Numbered from the stretch's first letter, positions 32,126 through 40,470 are shown. The stretch: 64,000 nt of DNA from Micromonospora sp. WMMD1128 (GCF_027497235.1 NZ_CP114902.1:248001-312000), one strand, 5' to 3'. The notes: generated from the sequence alone by a model not told the origin. Numbers and translations: made by a program.

Positions 32126-32709
32126 GTGAGAATCCGCTTCAGCCGCCGTGGCTGAACGCGCCGCCGGTCGAGGAATATCCCTACGAGGAGAGCCACGACC
32201 TGCGTGTCGGCCCGAAGTTGCACCCGAGCCTGGACGGTCTGCTGCCGTACATCGGGGTGTGGCGCGGCCGGGGTCGCGGCGGCTTCCCGACGATCGAGGA
32301 CTTCGACTTCGCCCAGGAGATCCGGATCAGCCACGACGGCCGACCGTTCCTGCTCTACGAGTCCCGCGCGTGGATCCTGGACGAGCAGAGCCGCCCGGTC
32401 CGCCCGGCCGGTCGCGAGGTGGGCTGGTGGCGTCCGGTGCTCGACGGCGACCGGGTCACCGACGAGATCGAGGCGCTGATGAGCGTGCCGACCGGCGTGA
32501 TGGAACTGCACATCGGCAAGCGCAGGGGCACCCAGATCGAGTTCGCCACCGACGCGGTCGTCCGTACCGCCACGGCGAAGGAGGTCACGGCCGGCGCCCG
32601 CCTGTTCGGCATCGTCGAGGGCGCCCTGCTGTACGCCCAGGAGATGGCTGCCATGGGCCACCCCCTGAGCCCGCACCTCTCCGCCCGCCTGACCCGCGTA
32701 GCCGGCTGA
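32119..32709 (+). CDS. Nitrobindin-like FABP-fold protein (DUF1794)
   Basis: A 196-aa beta-barrel protein. Seen: LHPSLDGLLPYIGVWRGRGRGGFPTIEDFDF (split here across the first strands), ISHDGRPFLLYESRAWI, GWWRPVLDGD and MELHIGKRRGTQIEFATDAV; a late HPLSPHLSARL carries the histidine that ligates heme in nitrobindins. Known: Mycobacterium Rv0813c is a homologue. Start ATG 32119 or GTG 32122; AGAGGT is close by. Follows the 34-residue membrane ORF. Confidence 0.9.
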   Translation: MVSENPLQPPWLNAPPVEEYPYEESHDLRVGPKLHPSLDGLLPYIGVWRGRGRGGFPTIEDFDFAQEIRISHDGRPFLLYESRAWILDEQSRPVRPAGREVGWWRPVLDGDRVTDEIEALMSVPTGVMELHIGKRRGTQIEFATDAVVRTATAKEVTAGARLFGIVEGALLYAQEMAAMGHPLSPHLSARLTRVAG

Positions 32710-32766
32710 CCCACCCGGCCCGCCACGGGCGCAGGGCAACTGCGGCGGCCGAACTATGATCGGAGG

Positions 32767-33198
32767 GTGTCCGAATCCTCCCTCGCGGAACTGCTCCGCT
32801 CGCGCGGGCTGCGGCTGACGGCGCAGCGGCAGTTGGTCCTCCAGGCTGTCCTGGATCTCGGGCACGCCACCCCGGAGCAGGTGCACACGGCGGTCCGTGA
32901 GGTGGCGGCCGGGGTCAACATCACCACCATCTACCGCACGCTGGAGCTGCTGGAGCGGCTCGGCCTGGTGACGCACACCCACCTGTCGCACGGCTCGCCG
33001 ACCTACCACGCGGCGGGCGAGCACCAGCACGTGCACCTGGTGTGCCGGGAGTGCGGGGCGATCGACGAGATCTCCCCGGAGATGCTCCGGCCGCTCGCCG
33101 ACCAACTGGCACGGCAGCGCGGATTCCAGGTCGACATCGGGCACGTCGCGCTCTTCGGGGTCTGCGGCAGGTGCGTACAGGACGAGGAACAGAGATGA
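32767..33198 (+). CDS. Fur-family transcriptional regulator
   Basis: A 143-aa metalloregulator. Seen: winged helix LRLTAQRQLVLQAVLDLGHATPEQVHTAV with VNITTIYRTLELLERLGLV, the metal/dimerisation part with HQHVHLVCRECGAI and the second cysteine pair CGRC near the C-terminus, matching the structural zinc of Fur/Zur proteins. Which metal it senses is unclear. Start GTG 32767 is 6 nt after a perfect TATGAT (32755-32760) with the GGAGG too close to act as a Shine-Dalgarno, so a leaderless mRNA is likely. ygfZ overlaps its stop (ATGA). Confidence 0.92.
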   Translation: MSESSLAELLRSRGLRLTAQRQLVLQAVLDLGHATPEQVHTAVREVAAGVNITTIYRTLELLERLGLVTHTHLSHGSPTYHAAGEHQHVHLVCRECGAIDEISPEMLRPLADQLARQRGFQVDIGHVALFGVCGRCVQDEEQR

Positions 33199-34304
33199 TC
33201 GACATCGCGGGCGCGGTCGCCGCCGACGCCATCGACGAGCAGACCCGGGACCAGCCCGAGCCGGCCCACCGGGCGGCCGGGGTCGCCCCGGTGGCCGCGC
33301 ACTACGGCGACCCGATGCGCGAACAGCGGACGCTCGCCACCGGCGTGGGCCTGGTCGACCGGTCGCACCGGGGCGTGCTCGCGGTCCCCGGCGAGGAACG
33401 GATCGCCTGGCTGCACACGCTGACCAGCCAGCACCTGGCCGGGTTGGCGCCCTGGCAGGGCACCGAGCTGCTGGTGCTCTCCCCGAACGGGCACGTGGAG
33501 CAGCACGCGCTCGTCACCGAGGACGGCGAGACCACGTGGCTGGACACCGAGCCGGGGATGACCGGCGGACTGCTGTCGTACCTGGAGAAGATGCGCTTCT
33601 TCAGCAAGGTCGACCCGCGCGACGTCACCGCCGACCACGCGTTGCTCTCGCTTGTCGGGCCGGACGCCGCCGGCGCGCTCGACACCCTGGGCGTCACCGG
33701 GCTGGCCGCGCCCGACCTGGTCGGGGTGCCGGGTCCGAAGTTCCGCTCCGGCGAGCTGCCCGCACGACCCTCCGTGGTGTACGACGTCAAGCCGCTGCCG
33801 ACCGGCGGCTGGGCCCGGCGGGTGGCGCTCGGCGTCGACCTGCTGGTGCCGCGCCCGGCCATGGCGGGCGTGGTGGCCGAGCTGCGGGACGCCGGCGTGC
33901 CGGTGGCCGGGCTGTGGGCGTACGAGGCGGTCCGGGTGGCCGCCCGACGGGCCCGGGCCGGGGTGGACACCGACCATCGCACCATTCCCGCCGAGGTGGA
34001 CCTGATCGCCCCGGCCGTCCACCTGGACAAGGGTTGCTATCGGGGGCAGGAGACGGTGGCCCGGGTGCACAACCTGGGCAAGCCTCCGCGCCGGCTGGCG
34101 TTGCTGCACCTGGACGGCGTGGCGAGCGACCAGCCGCCGGCCGCCGGCACGCCGGTGACGCTCGACGGTCGTACCGTCGGTTTCGTCGGCACCGCCGTGC
34201 ACCACTACGAGCTGGGTCAGATCGCGCTCGCCGTGCTCAAGCGCAACACCCCCGACGACGCCCGCCTGATGGTGGGCGACTCCGCCGCCGCCGTCGACAG
34301 TTAA
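33195..34304 (+). CDS. ygfZ: Folate-binding YgfZ/GcvT-like protein
   Basis: A 369-aa protein related to the glycine-cleavage T-protein. Seen: the YgfZ signature KGCYRGQE with its cysteine (about residue 279-286), LVDRSHRGVLAVPGEER, and C-terminal beta-barrel with GTPVTLDGRTVGFVGTAVHHYELG. Known: YgfZ supports assembly or repair of certain Fe-S proteins with tetrahydrofolate. ATGA overlap with the Fur-family gene links Fe-S maintenance to a metal sensor. Its TAA stop is the first TAA of copy D of the paired GGGGCCCC element. Confidence 0.92.
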   Translation: MIDIAGAVAADAIDEQTRDQPEPAHRAAGVAPVAAHYGDPMREQRTLATGVGLVDRSHRGVLAVPGEERIAWLHTLTSQHLAGLAPWQGTELLVLSPNGHVEQHALVTEDGETTWLDTEPGMTGGLLSYLEKMRFFSKVDPRDVTADHALLSLVGPDAAGALDTLGVTGLAAPDLVGVPGPKFRSGELPARPSVVYDVKPLPTGGWARRVALGVDLLVPRPAMAGVVAELRDAGVPVAGLWAYEAVRVAARRARAGVDTDHRTIPAEVDLIAPAVHLDKGCYRGQETVARVHNLGKPPRRLALLHLDGVASDQPPAAGTPVTLDGRTVGFVGTAVHHYELGQIALAVLKRNTPDDARLMVGDSAAAVDS

Positions 34305-34357
34305 GGCGGGGCCCCCGCTTAACGCCTCCGGTATAGGCGGGGCCCCCGCTTAACACC
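34300..34357 (+). repeat. Paired GGGGCCCC element, copy D
   Basis: GTTAAGGCGGGGCCCCCGCT, TAACGCCTCCGGTA, TAGGCGGGGCCCCCGCTT and AACACC. Provides the ygfZ stop codon and lies 27 bp before the -10 box of the BKACE gene. Confidence 0.9.
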
Positions 34358-34395
34358 TGCGGGGCGGTGCGACGGCGGCCGTCTAGGATCCGGGC

Positions 34396-35223
34396 ATGAC
34401 GACAGGGACGTTGATCACGGTTGCCCCCACCGGCGCGGAGTCGGCCAAGGCGGAGATGCCGGCGCTGCCGGTGACGCTCGACGAACTGCTGCTGACCGCC
34501 AAGGAGTGCGAGGCGCTCGGCGCGGCCGTGATCCACGTCCACATCCGCGACGACGAGGCGCGGCCGACGCTCGACCAGGGCCGGCTGCGGGAGACCGTCT
34601 CCGCGTTGCGGGAGAGCACCGACCTGATCGTGCAGCTCTCCTCCGGCGGCGCGGTGACCGATCCGGAGGCCCACCGGCTCGCCGTGCTGGACGCCGCGCC
34701 GGACATGGCCTCCTGCACCATGGGCACGGTCAACTTCGGGGACGACGTGTTCCTCAACCGCTGGGAGTTCATCGTCGACCTGCACACCCGGATGCAGGAG
34801 CGGGGCGTCGTCCCCGAGTACGAGATCTTCGAGCTGGGTCACCTCACCGCGTTGCAGCGGCTGCTCGGCAAGTACGGCCTGCCGCACGGCGGGCACGTCC
34901 ATGTCGACTTCGTGATGGGTGTGCCGGGCGGCATGCCGGGCACCACGGCCACCCTGGTCGCCGCCGCGCAGATGCTCCGCGACCTGCCCGCGGGCACCAC
35001 GTTCTCGGCCACCGGCATCGGACGCAGCACCATCCCGGTGATGCTGGCCTCGCTGTCGGCCGGCGGTCACCTGCGGGTCGGTATGGAGGACACGGTCACC
35101 TACGCGAAGGGCCGCCCGGTGGAGTCCAACATGCAGCTCGTCGCCCGGGCGGTCGGCTTCGCGCAGCTCGCCCAGCGTCCGCCGCTCACCACCGCCGAGG
35201 CGCGCGCCCTGCTCGGCGTGTAA
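34396..35223 (+). CDS. BKACE (beta-keto acid cleavage enzyme, DUF849)
   Basis: A 275-aa TIM-barrel zinc enzyme. Seen: LITVAPTGAESAKAEMPALP, then VIHVHIRDDEARPTLD (HxH zinc ligands), VQLSSGGAVTD, ASCTMGTVNFGDDVF, the second ligand region VHVDFVMGVPGGMPGT and VGMEDTVTYAKGR (zinc Glu). Known: the family condenses or cleaves a beta-keto acid with acetyl-CoA, as in 3-keto-5-aminohexanoate cleavage in lysine fermentation; the substrate here is unassigned. ATG 34396 is 6 nt after TAGGAT (34384-34389): leaderless. Confidence 0.92.
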   Translation: MTTGTLITVAPTGAESAKAEMPALPVTLDELLLTAKECEALGAAVIHVHIRDDEARPTLDQGRLRETVSALRESTDLIVQLSSGGAVTDPEAHRLAVLDAAPDMASCTMGTVNFGDDVFLNRWEFIVDLHTRMQERGVVPEYEIFELGHLTALQRLLGKYGLPHGGHVHVDFVMGVPGGMPGTTATLVAAAQMLRDLPAGTTFSATGIGRSTIPVMLASLSAGGHLRVGMEDTVTYAKGRPVESNMQLVARAVGFAQLAQRPPLTTAEARALLGV

Positions 35224-35317
35224 GCGGCAGGCAAGCTCACGCCCCTGTACGGGCAGGGTCGACGTCGCAGGTCACCCCGCTGCGGAACCGCCGCGCCCCG
35301 TCGGTACCGTCCATCCT

Positions 35318-36277
35318 GTGGGAAAGACGTACGAGGGCGGCGTGCCGCTCGCCGAGGTGGTCCGGTCCGGGTTCGTGGAGGGCGTCCACCGGGGTTCCGT
35401 GGTGGTGCTCGACGCCGCCGGCTCACCGGTCGCCGGTGCGGGTGACGTCACCTCGCCGATCTTTCCCCGCTCGTCCAACAAGCCATTGCAGGCGGTCGGC
35501 ATGCTCCGGGCCGGGCTGCCGCTGACCGACCCGGCCGACGTGGCGCTCGTCGCCGCCAGCCACGCGGGCGAGGAGTTCCACGTCGAGCGGGTCACCGCGC
35601 TGCTCCGGGGCGCCGGCCTGGGCGAGGACGCGTTGCACTGCCCGGCGGACCTGCCGTTCGGCGAGACCGCCCGGGAGGCGGTGCTGCGGGCCGGCGGCGG
35701 TCCGTCCCGGGTGCTGATGAACTGCTCGGGCAAGCACGCCGGCATGCTGCTCACCTGCCTGGCCGCCGGTTGGCCGCTGGACGGTTACTGGCGGCCCGAG
35801 CATCCGCTCCAGCAGCGGGTGACCGCCACCGTCGAGGAGTTCACCGGCGAGCCGGTGGCGGCGGTCGGGGTGGACGGTTGCGGCGCGCCGGTGCACGCGG
35901 TGTCGTTGACCGGGCTGGCGCGGGCCTTCCGGCGGCTGGTCACCGCCGAGCCGGGCACGGTGGAGCGGGGTGTCGCGGACGCGATGCGGGCGTACCCGGA
36001 GATGGTCGGCGGCACCGTGGCCGACGACACCCGGCTGATGCTCGGCGTACCCGGATTGCTGGCCAAGATCGGCGCGGAGGGTGTGATGGCGGCGGCGGTC
36101 CCGGGGGTCGGCGCGGTCGCCCTGAAGATCGACGACGGCGCGGCCCGCCCCCGGATGCCGGTGCTGACCTCGGCCCTGACCCGGCTCGGGCTGGGCGCGC
36201 CCGTCCTCACCGAGTATGCCGAGTTTCCCCTGTTGGGCGGTGGTCTCCCGGTCGGCGCGGTCCGCCCGGTCTGGTAG
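35318..36277 (+). CDS. Asparaginase (PF06089 family)
   Basis: A 319-aa amidohydrolase of the asparaginase family typified by Rhizobium type. Seen: EVVRSGFVEGVHRGSVVVL, FPRSSNKPLQAVGML with the SxxK pair of the serine-lysine nucleophile system, ASHAGEEFHVE, MNCSGKHAGML and VDGCGAPVHAV. It would hydrolyse L-asparagine to aspartate and ammonia. GTG 35318 is 7 nt after TACCGT (35305-35310), so it is probably leaderless. It has no signal peptide. Confidence 0.88.
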   Translation: MGKTYEGGVPLAEVVRSGFVEGVHRGSVVVLDAAGSPVAGAGDVTSPIFPRSSNKPLQAVGMLRAGLPLTDPADVALVAASHAGEEFHVERVTALLRGAGLGEDALHCPADLPFGETAREAVLRAGGGPSRVLMNCSGKHAGMLLTCLAAGWPLDGYWRPEHPLQQRVTATVEEFTGEPVAAVGVDGCGAPVHAVSLTGLARAFRRLVTAEPGTVERGVADAMRAYPEMVGGTVADDTRLMLGVPGLLAKIGAEGVMAAAVPGVGAVALKIDDGAARPRMPVLTSALTRLGLGAPVLTEYAEFPLLGGGLPVGAVRPVW

Positions 36278-36324
36278 CCGGTCGCCCGCCCGCCGGGGCG
36301 ACGAGCGCGCGACCGCGACCGCGA

Positions 36325-37122
36325 TCAGGGCAGGAAGTCGAGCAGGGCGGCGTTGACCGGCTCGGGGCGCTCCAGGGGGACCAGGTGGGCCGCGTCGGGG
36401 ACGTTCGGCAGGCGGGTGCCGTGCGGTGCCTCGGCGGCGATCCGGTCGGCCAGGCGGTGGACGTCGGGCAGGTCGTGGGCGCCGGCGGCGGCCAGCACCG
36501 GCATCCGCAGATCGCCCAGCCGGTCAACGGCCGGCGGGTCCAGCTCGCCCACCTCGATCGCGCTGAGCGCCTGCTCGGCGGCGAGCGCCCAGCGGTCCAT
36601 CTCCTCGGCGAACCGGATCAGCTCGGGGTCGACGTCCGTCGGCCGGCGGGTCGGGCCGACCACCCAGAACCGCACCTCGCCGGCGGCGGTGGCGGTGAAG
36701 TCCTCCGGGTCCACGTCGCCGACCAGCTCCTCCCAGAGCTGTTCGGTCTCCTCGGACCACTCGTGGCCGGAGACCGGGGCGCCGAACAGCGCGAGCGCCG
36801 AGATCCGCTCCGGGTGGGCCAGCGCGGTGTCCACCGCGACCCGGCCGCCGAACGAGCAGCCGACGAGCGCGGCCCGCTCGACGCCGAGCGCGTCGAGCAG
36901 CCCGAGCACGTCGTCGTGGTGGGCGAACGGGGTGGGCGGCAGCTCGGACTCGCCGTAGCCGCGCAGGTCCGGAACGATCACCCGGTGCCGGGCGGCGAGC
37001 GCCGGCACCTGCTCGCGCCACATCCGCCGGTCCGCGATGCCGGCATGCAACAGCACCACGACGCTGCCGCTGCCGGCCTCGTCGTACGTGAGCTGGGCGC
37101 CGTTGATCTCGATCTTGGTCAC
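36325..37122 (-). CDS. Alpha/beta-fold hydrolase
   Basis: A 265-aa hydrolase. Seen: oxyanion HAGIADRRMW, nucleophile elbow GCSFGG (serine about residue 91), strand VIVPDLRGYGES, acid Asp likely in GAHDLPDVH and the catalytic histidine in DAAHLVPLERP near the C-terminus. Substrate unknown. GTG 37122 is 6 nt after TACCGT (37134-37129). Divergent from the HTH-HBHA operon, sharing the intergenic region that contains two GCTAGC sites. Confidence 0.87.
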   Translation of the reverse strand: MTKIEINGAQLTYDEAGSGSVVVLLHAGIADRRMWREQVPALAARHRVIVPDLRGYGESELPPTPFAHHDDVLGLLDALGVERAALVGCSFGGRVAVDTALAHPERISALALFGAPVSGHEWSEETEQLWEELVGDVDPEDFTATAAGEVRFWVVGPTRRPTDVDPELIRFAEEMDRWALAAEQALSAIEVGELDPPAVDRLGDLRMPVLAAAGAHDLPDVHRLADRIAAEAPHGTRLPNVPDAAHLVPLERPEPVNAALLDFLP

Positions 37123-37174
37123 GATGGAACGGTACGGACCGCTCGAAGGGGCCGCAACCGCCTTCGAGTGACCT

Positions 37175-37212
37175 CGCTAACTGTGGCTAGCGTTTTGCTT
37201 GCAGCAGCTAGC
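37175..37212. promoter_or_regulatory. Candidate operator with paired GCTAGC sites
   Basis: GCTAGC at 37186-37191 and again at 37207-37212, 21 bp apart (two helical turns); the first is embedded in CGCTAACTGTGGCTAGCG whose ends are inverted repeats (CGCTA/TAGCG). Placed upstream of the HTH gene and between divergent genes, it suits autoregulation by that protein. The identity of the binder is inferred. Confidence 0.5.
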
Positions 37213-37233
37213 AGGGCGCGTTACGGTGGAGTC

Positions 37234-37833
37234 ATGGCCACCAGCAAGGACCTTCCCGATGTCGGCGGGTTCATTCGCGACCTGCGGCGCAATGCGAAGA
37301 TCTCGCTGCGTCAGCTCGCCGAACAGGCGGGCGTCAGCAACCCCTACCTGAGCCAGATCGAGCGTGGGCTGCGCAAGCCGAGCGCCGAGGTGCTCCAGCA
37401 GCTCGCCAGTGCGCTGCGCGTCTCCACCCCGGCCATGTACCTGCGGGCCGGGCTGCTCGACGACAAGGAGGGACAGGGTGTGCTCGCGGCCATCGCGGTC
37501 GATCCCGAGCTGACCATGGCCCAGAAGCAGTCACTCACCCAGATCTACGAGACGTTCCGCCGGGAGAACGCGCGTCTGGCCGAGGCGACCGGCACCGCCG
37601 GCCCGACCGAGGCCGCCGAGCCGGCCGCCGCGCCGCAGGCCCCGGCCACCGTCGCGCCGGCCGCTACCGGCCCCGTGACGCCCGACGGCACCCCGACCGA
37701 GGCGGTCCTCGAATCGGTAGCCGTCACCGAGGCGGGCACCGCGCCCGCGCCGACCACCGCCGCCCGCGAACGCACGACCGCCCGCCGGGCGGCCCGGAAG
37801 GCCGCCGGAGCGGCCGAAGAGGAGCAGTCATGA
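37234..37833 (+). CDS. XRE-family regulator with disordered tail (Rv0474-like)
   Basis: A 199-aa protein: helix-turn-helix at about residues 10-66 (FIRDLRRNAKISLRQLAEQAGV, LSQIERGLRKPSAEVL), a helix to about 110, then an Ala/Pro/Thr-rich disordered tail ending in an Arg/Ala-rich stretch (ARRAARKAAGAAEEEQS). Start ATG 37234 has GGTGGAG upstream. The stop overlaps the HBHA-like ATG by 4 bp. Order matches Rv0474-Rv0475-Rv0476 of M. tuberculosis. Confidence 0.88.
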   Translation: MATSKDLPDVGGFIRDLRRNAKISLRQLAEQAGVSNPYLSQIERGLRKPSAEVLQQLASALRVSTPAMYLRAGLLDDKEGQGVLAAIAVDPELTMAQKQSLTQIYETFRRENARLAEATGTAGPTEAAEPAAAPQAPATVAPAATGPVTPDGTPTEAVLESVAVTEAGTAPAPTTAARERTTARRAARKAAGAAEEEQS

Positions 37834-38450
37834 CCCAGTCGAAGACCAACCGCATCCCCGCCCCCCTCTACGCCGCCGCCGGCGCCGGCGAGCTGGCCCT
37901 GGAGCAGCTCCGCAAGCTGCCCACCGTGGTCAGCGGCCTCGGCACCCGGGTCGTCACCGACCTCGGCGGCAAGGCCGTCGGCACCGGCTACGAGCTGCGC
38001 CAGAAGGCCGACCTCGACCAGCTCCGCGAGGCCGCCAACCTGGAGAAGCTCCGCGAGGCCGCCAACCTGGACAAGCTCCGCGAGGCCGCCACCCGCAACG
38101 CCGCCGCCGTGGTGTCCGGCGCGTACGTCGCGCAGCAGCGCGCCCTGGCCGCGTACGCCGAACTGGTCGCCCGTGGTGAGCGGGTCGTCGGCGCCGGGGT
38201 GCTGGAGGCCGCCGACACGGTCAACGCCGACATCGCGGCGACCGAGGAGACCGTCCCGGCCGCCGTGGCCCCGAAGGCCGACGCCCCGAAGACCGAGGCG
38301 CCCAGCCCGACCGAGGTCGCCGAGGCGGTGGCCGCCAAGCCGGCCGCCGTGAAGCGGACCCGGGCCACCAAGGCGACCACCGCCAGGGCCGCCGCCGCCA
38401 AGCCGGTCACCCCGAAGGCCACGAAGCGGACCCGCCCGGCCGCCGAGTGA
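37830..38450 (+). CDS. HBHA-like heparin-binding protein
   Basis: A 206-aa protein with the HBHA plan: N-terminal helical region, a Lys/Ala/Pro-rich C-terminal tail (KRTRATKATTARAAAAKPV, then KATKRTRPAAE) that would bind sulfated glycans or DNA. Residues 65-91 hold three 9-residue repeats (LREAANLEK, LREAANLDK, LREAATRNA), indicating a regular amphipathic helix. Known: HbhA of mycobacteria binds heparan sulfate on host cells and is methylated; in a soil actinomycete a role in cell-surface or chromosome interaction is more likely. Coupled to the HTH gene by ATGA. Confidence 0.82.
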   Translation: MTQSKTNRIPAPLYAAAGAGELALEQLRKLPTVVSGLGTRVVTDLGGKAVGTGYELRQKADLDQLREAANLEKLREAANLDKLREAATRNAAAVVSGAYVAQQRALAAYAELVARGERVVGAGVLEAADTVNADIAATEETVPAAVAPKADAPKTEAPSPTEVAEAVAAKPAAVKRTRATKATTARAAAAKPVTPKATKRTRPAAE

Positions 38451-38463
38451 CCCCACCGTCCAT

Positions 38464-38506
38464 CGAGACCCCGGACGGCGTCCTGTCGGACGTTTCCGGG
38501 GTCTCG
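38464..38506 (+). terminator. Terminator-like hairpin after the HBHA-like gene
   Basis: CGAGACCCCGGA (38464-38475) pairs perfectly with TCCGGGGTCTCG (38495-38506); the 19-nt loop contains GTCC/GGAC and can extend the stem. No T-tract follows directly. The next -10 box begins 4 bp later. Confidence 0.65.
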
Positions 38507-38522
38507 GCCTAAGCTTGCCGAC

Positions 38523-38837
38523 ATGGTCTACGCCGCGCCGATCTTCGCGTTCGAAGTCCGCTCCGTGATTCAGCTGATCCTGCTCGTCTTCGCGCTTGTC
38601 ATCCAGGGCGTGGCGCTCGTGCACGCACTCACCCAGCGCGGCGACGGCTTTGCCGCCATCGGCACGCTGCCCAAGGGCGGCTGGATCGCCATCCTGGCGG
38701 TCTGCCTGCTGCTGACCCTGCTGGGCTTCGGCCCGATCAGCCTCTTCGGGCTGGTCGGCATCGCGGCCGGTCTGATCTACATGCTCGACGTGCGCCCCGG
38801 CCTGCGGGATCTGCACGACGGCCGAGGGTCCTGGTGA
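38523..38837 (+). CDS. DUF2516 membrane protein
   Basis: A 104-aa protein with three hydrophobic segments (SVIQLILLVFALVIQGVALV, WIAILAVCLLLTLLGFG, LFGLVGIAAGLIYMLDV) and a short basic C-terminus. Conserved in actinobacteria next to HBHA (Rv0476-like). Start ATG 38523 is 7 nt after TAAGCT (38510-38515), giving a leaderless mRNA immediately downstream of the hairpin. Its stop overlaps the next gene's GTG by 4 bp. Function unknown. Confidence 0.88.
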   Translation: MVYAAPIFAFEVRSVIQLILLVFALVIQGVALVHALTQRGDGFAAIGTLPKGGWIAILAVCLLLTLLGFGPISLFGLVGIAAGLIYMLDVRPGLRDLHDGRGSW

Positions 38838-39721
38838 GAAGTTTCCGCTGGCCCCCGCCGCCCGACGGCGGCCCCCGCACCTGGGGCCCCGGCCCCGGTG
38901 GGCCGCGTACCGGCCGCCCGGCGCTGCCCGAGCCGGAGACGGAACTGGTCGCCACCCCGCACGGGGTGCGCCTGGAACGCCTGGTCACCGGCGTCGGCGA
39001 CCCGGTCACCGTGTTCGCGCACGGGCTGGGCAACGGCATCGCCACCACCCGGCCGTTCGGCAGCGGCGTGACCGGGCGGCGGATCTTCTTCCAGTTCCGG
39101 GGGCACGGCCGGTCCGACTCCCCACCCGGGCCGTGGACCTACCTGGACCTCGCCCGTGACCTGCGGTCCGTCGCCGACCTGGGCGGCGCCACCCGCGCGT
39201 TCGGCGCCAGCCTCGGCGCGGGCGCGCTGTGCCGGGTGCTCGCCGAGAGCCCGGAACGCTTCGAGAAGCTCGTCTTCTTCCTTCCCGCCGTGCTGGACAC
39301 GCCACGTGGCGAGGCGGCCCGGGTACGCCTCACCGGCCTGCTCGACGCGGTGGCCGACGGTGACGCGCACGCGCTCGCCGAGGTGGTGTCGCTGGAGCTG
39401 CCGCCGTCGGTCCGCAACACCCCGGCCGGCTGGTCCTACCTGCGGCAACGGCTCGACCAACTGCTGCGTGACGGGCTCGCGCCCGGCCTGGCCGGCCTGC
39501 CCGAGCAGGCCGCGCTCGACGACGCCGGCGCGCTCGCCGCGGTCACCGCGCCGGCCCTGGTGATCGCGTGCGCGGACGACGACCTGCATCCGGTGCCCGT
39601 CGCCGAGCGGCTGGCCGCCGCGCTGCCGGCGGCCACCCTGCACGTGTACGACCGGCCCGGCGTGCTCTGGACCGAACGCGCCGACCTGCGCGGGCGCATC
39701 TCGTCGTTCCTCAACGAGTAA
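38834..39721 (+). CDS. Alpha/beta-fold hydrolase
   Basis: A 295-aa hydrolase with a Pro/Gly-rich N-terminus (PPPDGGPRTWGPGPGG) before the fold. Seen: HGLGNG oxyanion loop, FRGHGRS, nucleophile motif GASLGAG with the serine, and a D in ADDDLHPVPV; the catalytic histidine usually expected near the C-terminus is not obvious (DRPGVLWTERADL), so activity should not be assumed. GTG 38834 overlaps the DUF2516 stop (GTGA), so the genes are coupled. Confidence 0.8.
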   Translation: MRSFRWPPPPDGGPRTWGPGPGGPRTGRPALPEPETELVATPHGVRLERLVTGVGDPVTVFAHGLGNGIATTRPFGSGVTGRRIFFQFRGHGRSDSPPGPWTYLDLARDLRSVADLGGATRAFGASLGAGALCRVLAESPERFEKLVFFLPAVLDTPRGEAARVRLTGLLDAVADGDAHALAEVVSLELPPSVRNTPAGWSYLRQRLDQLLRDGLAPGLAGLPEQAALDDAGALAAVTAPALVIACADDDLHPVPVAERLAAALPAATLHVYDRPGVLWTERADLRGRISSFLNE

Positions 39722-39732
39722 CGTCACCGCCC

Positions 39733-40470
39733 ATGGGCGTCACACACCACGGCCGTACGCACCGACTCGACCTCGCCGACCCCACGCTGCGTGAGTGGAC
39801 GTGCCGGGTGCTCGCGGCCGATCCCGAACAGGGCATCGTGCTGGACCGGTCCGCGTTCTACCCGGGCGGCGGCGGCCAACCGCCGGACCACGGGGTGCTG
39901 CTCTGGCAGGGTGTGCAGACCCGCGTCGTCGGCACCCGCAAGGGCGACGACCTCTGGCTCATCCCGGCCGAGGGCGACCCGCTGCCGCCGGTCGGCACCG
40001 ACGTCACAGGCGCGGTGGAGGACGGCCGGCGGACCATGCTGATGCGCACCCACTCCGGGCTGCACGTGCTGTGCGGCGTGGTGTTCCGCGACTTCGGCGC
40101 GCTCGTCACCGGCGGCAACATGGAACCCGGCGAGGCCCGGATGGACTTCAACCTCCCCGAGGTGCCGCCGGATTTCAAGGCCCGCATCGAGGAGCTGGTC
40201 AACGCCGAGGTGGCCGCCGACCGGTCGGTCGCCGTCCGGGTGCTGCCGCGCGCCGACGCGCTCGCCCTGCCGGACATCATCCGCACCCAGTCCAACCTGA
40301 TCCCGCCGACCGAGCAGGAGGTGCGGATCGTCGACATCGTCGGGCTGGACATGCAGGCCGACGGCGGCACCCACGTCGCCTCCACCGCCCAGATCGGCAA
40401 GGTCCAGGTGGTCAAGGTGGAGAGCAAGGGCCGGGCCAACCGCCGGGTCCGGGTACGCCTGGCGGACTGA
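39733..40470 (+). CDS. Alanyl-tRNA editing protein, AlaX-like
   Basis: A 245-aa free-standing editing domain that would deacylate Ser-tRNA(Ala). Seen: FYPGGGGQPPDHG, zinc motif RTHSGLHVL (HxxxH), GNMEPGEARMDFN, and the second motif MQADGGTHVAST. The cysteine normally found before GGTH in this motif (CGGTH) is Asp here, which may alter zinc binding. ATG 39733 lies 8 nt after TAACGT (39719-39724), overlapping the previous stop region. Confidence 0.85.
   Translation: MGVTHHGRTHRLDLADPTLREWTCRVLAADPEQGIVLDRSAFYPGGGGQPPDHGVLLWQGVQTRVVGTRKGDDLWLIPAEGDPLPPVGTDVTGAVEDGRRTMLMRTHSGLHVLCGVVFRDFGALVTGGNMEPGEARMDFNLPEVPPDFKARIEELVNAEVAADRSVAVRVLPRADALALPDIIRTQSNLIPPTEQEVRIVDIVGLDMQADGGTHVASTAQIGKVQVVKVESKGRANRRVRVRLAD

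Noticed and set aside
38834..39721. Calling the 38834 protein a functional lipase or epoxide hydrolase
   Set aside because: The catalytic histidine is not evident, so only the fold is claimed.
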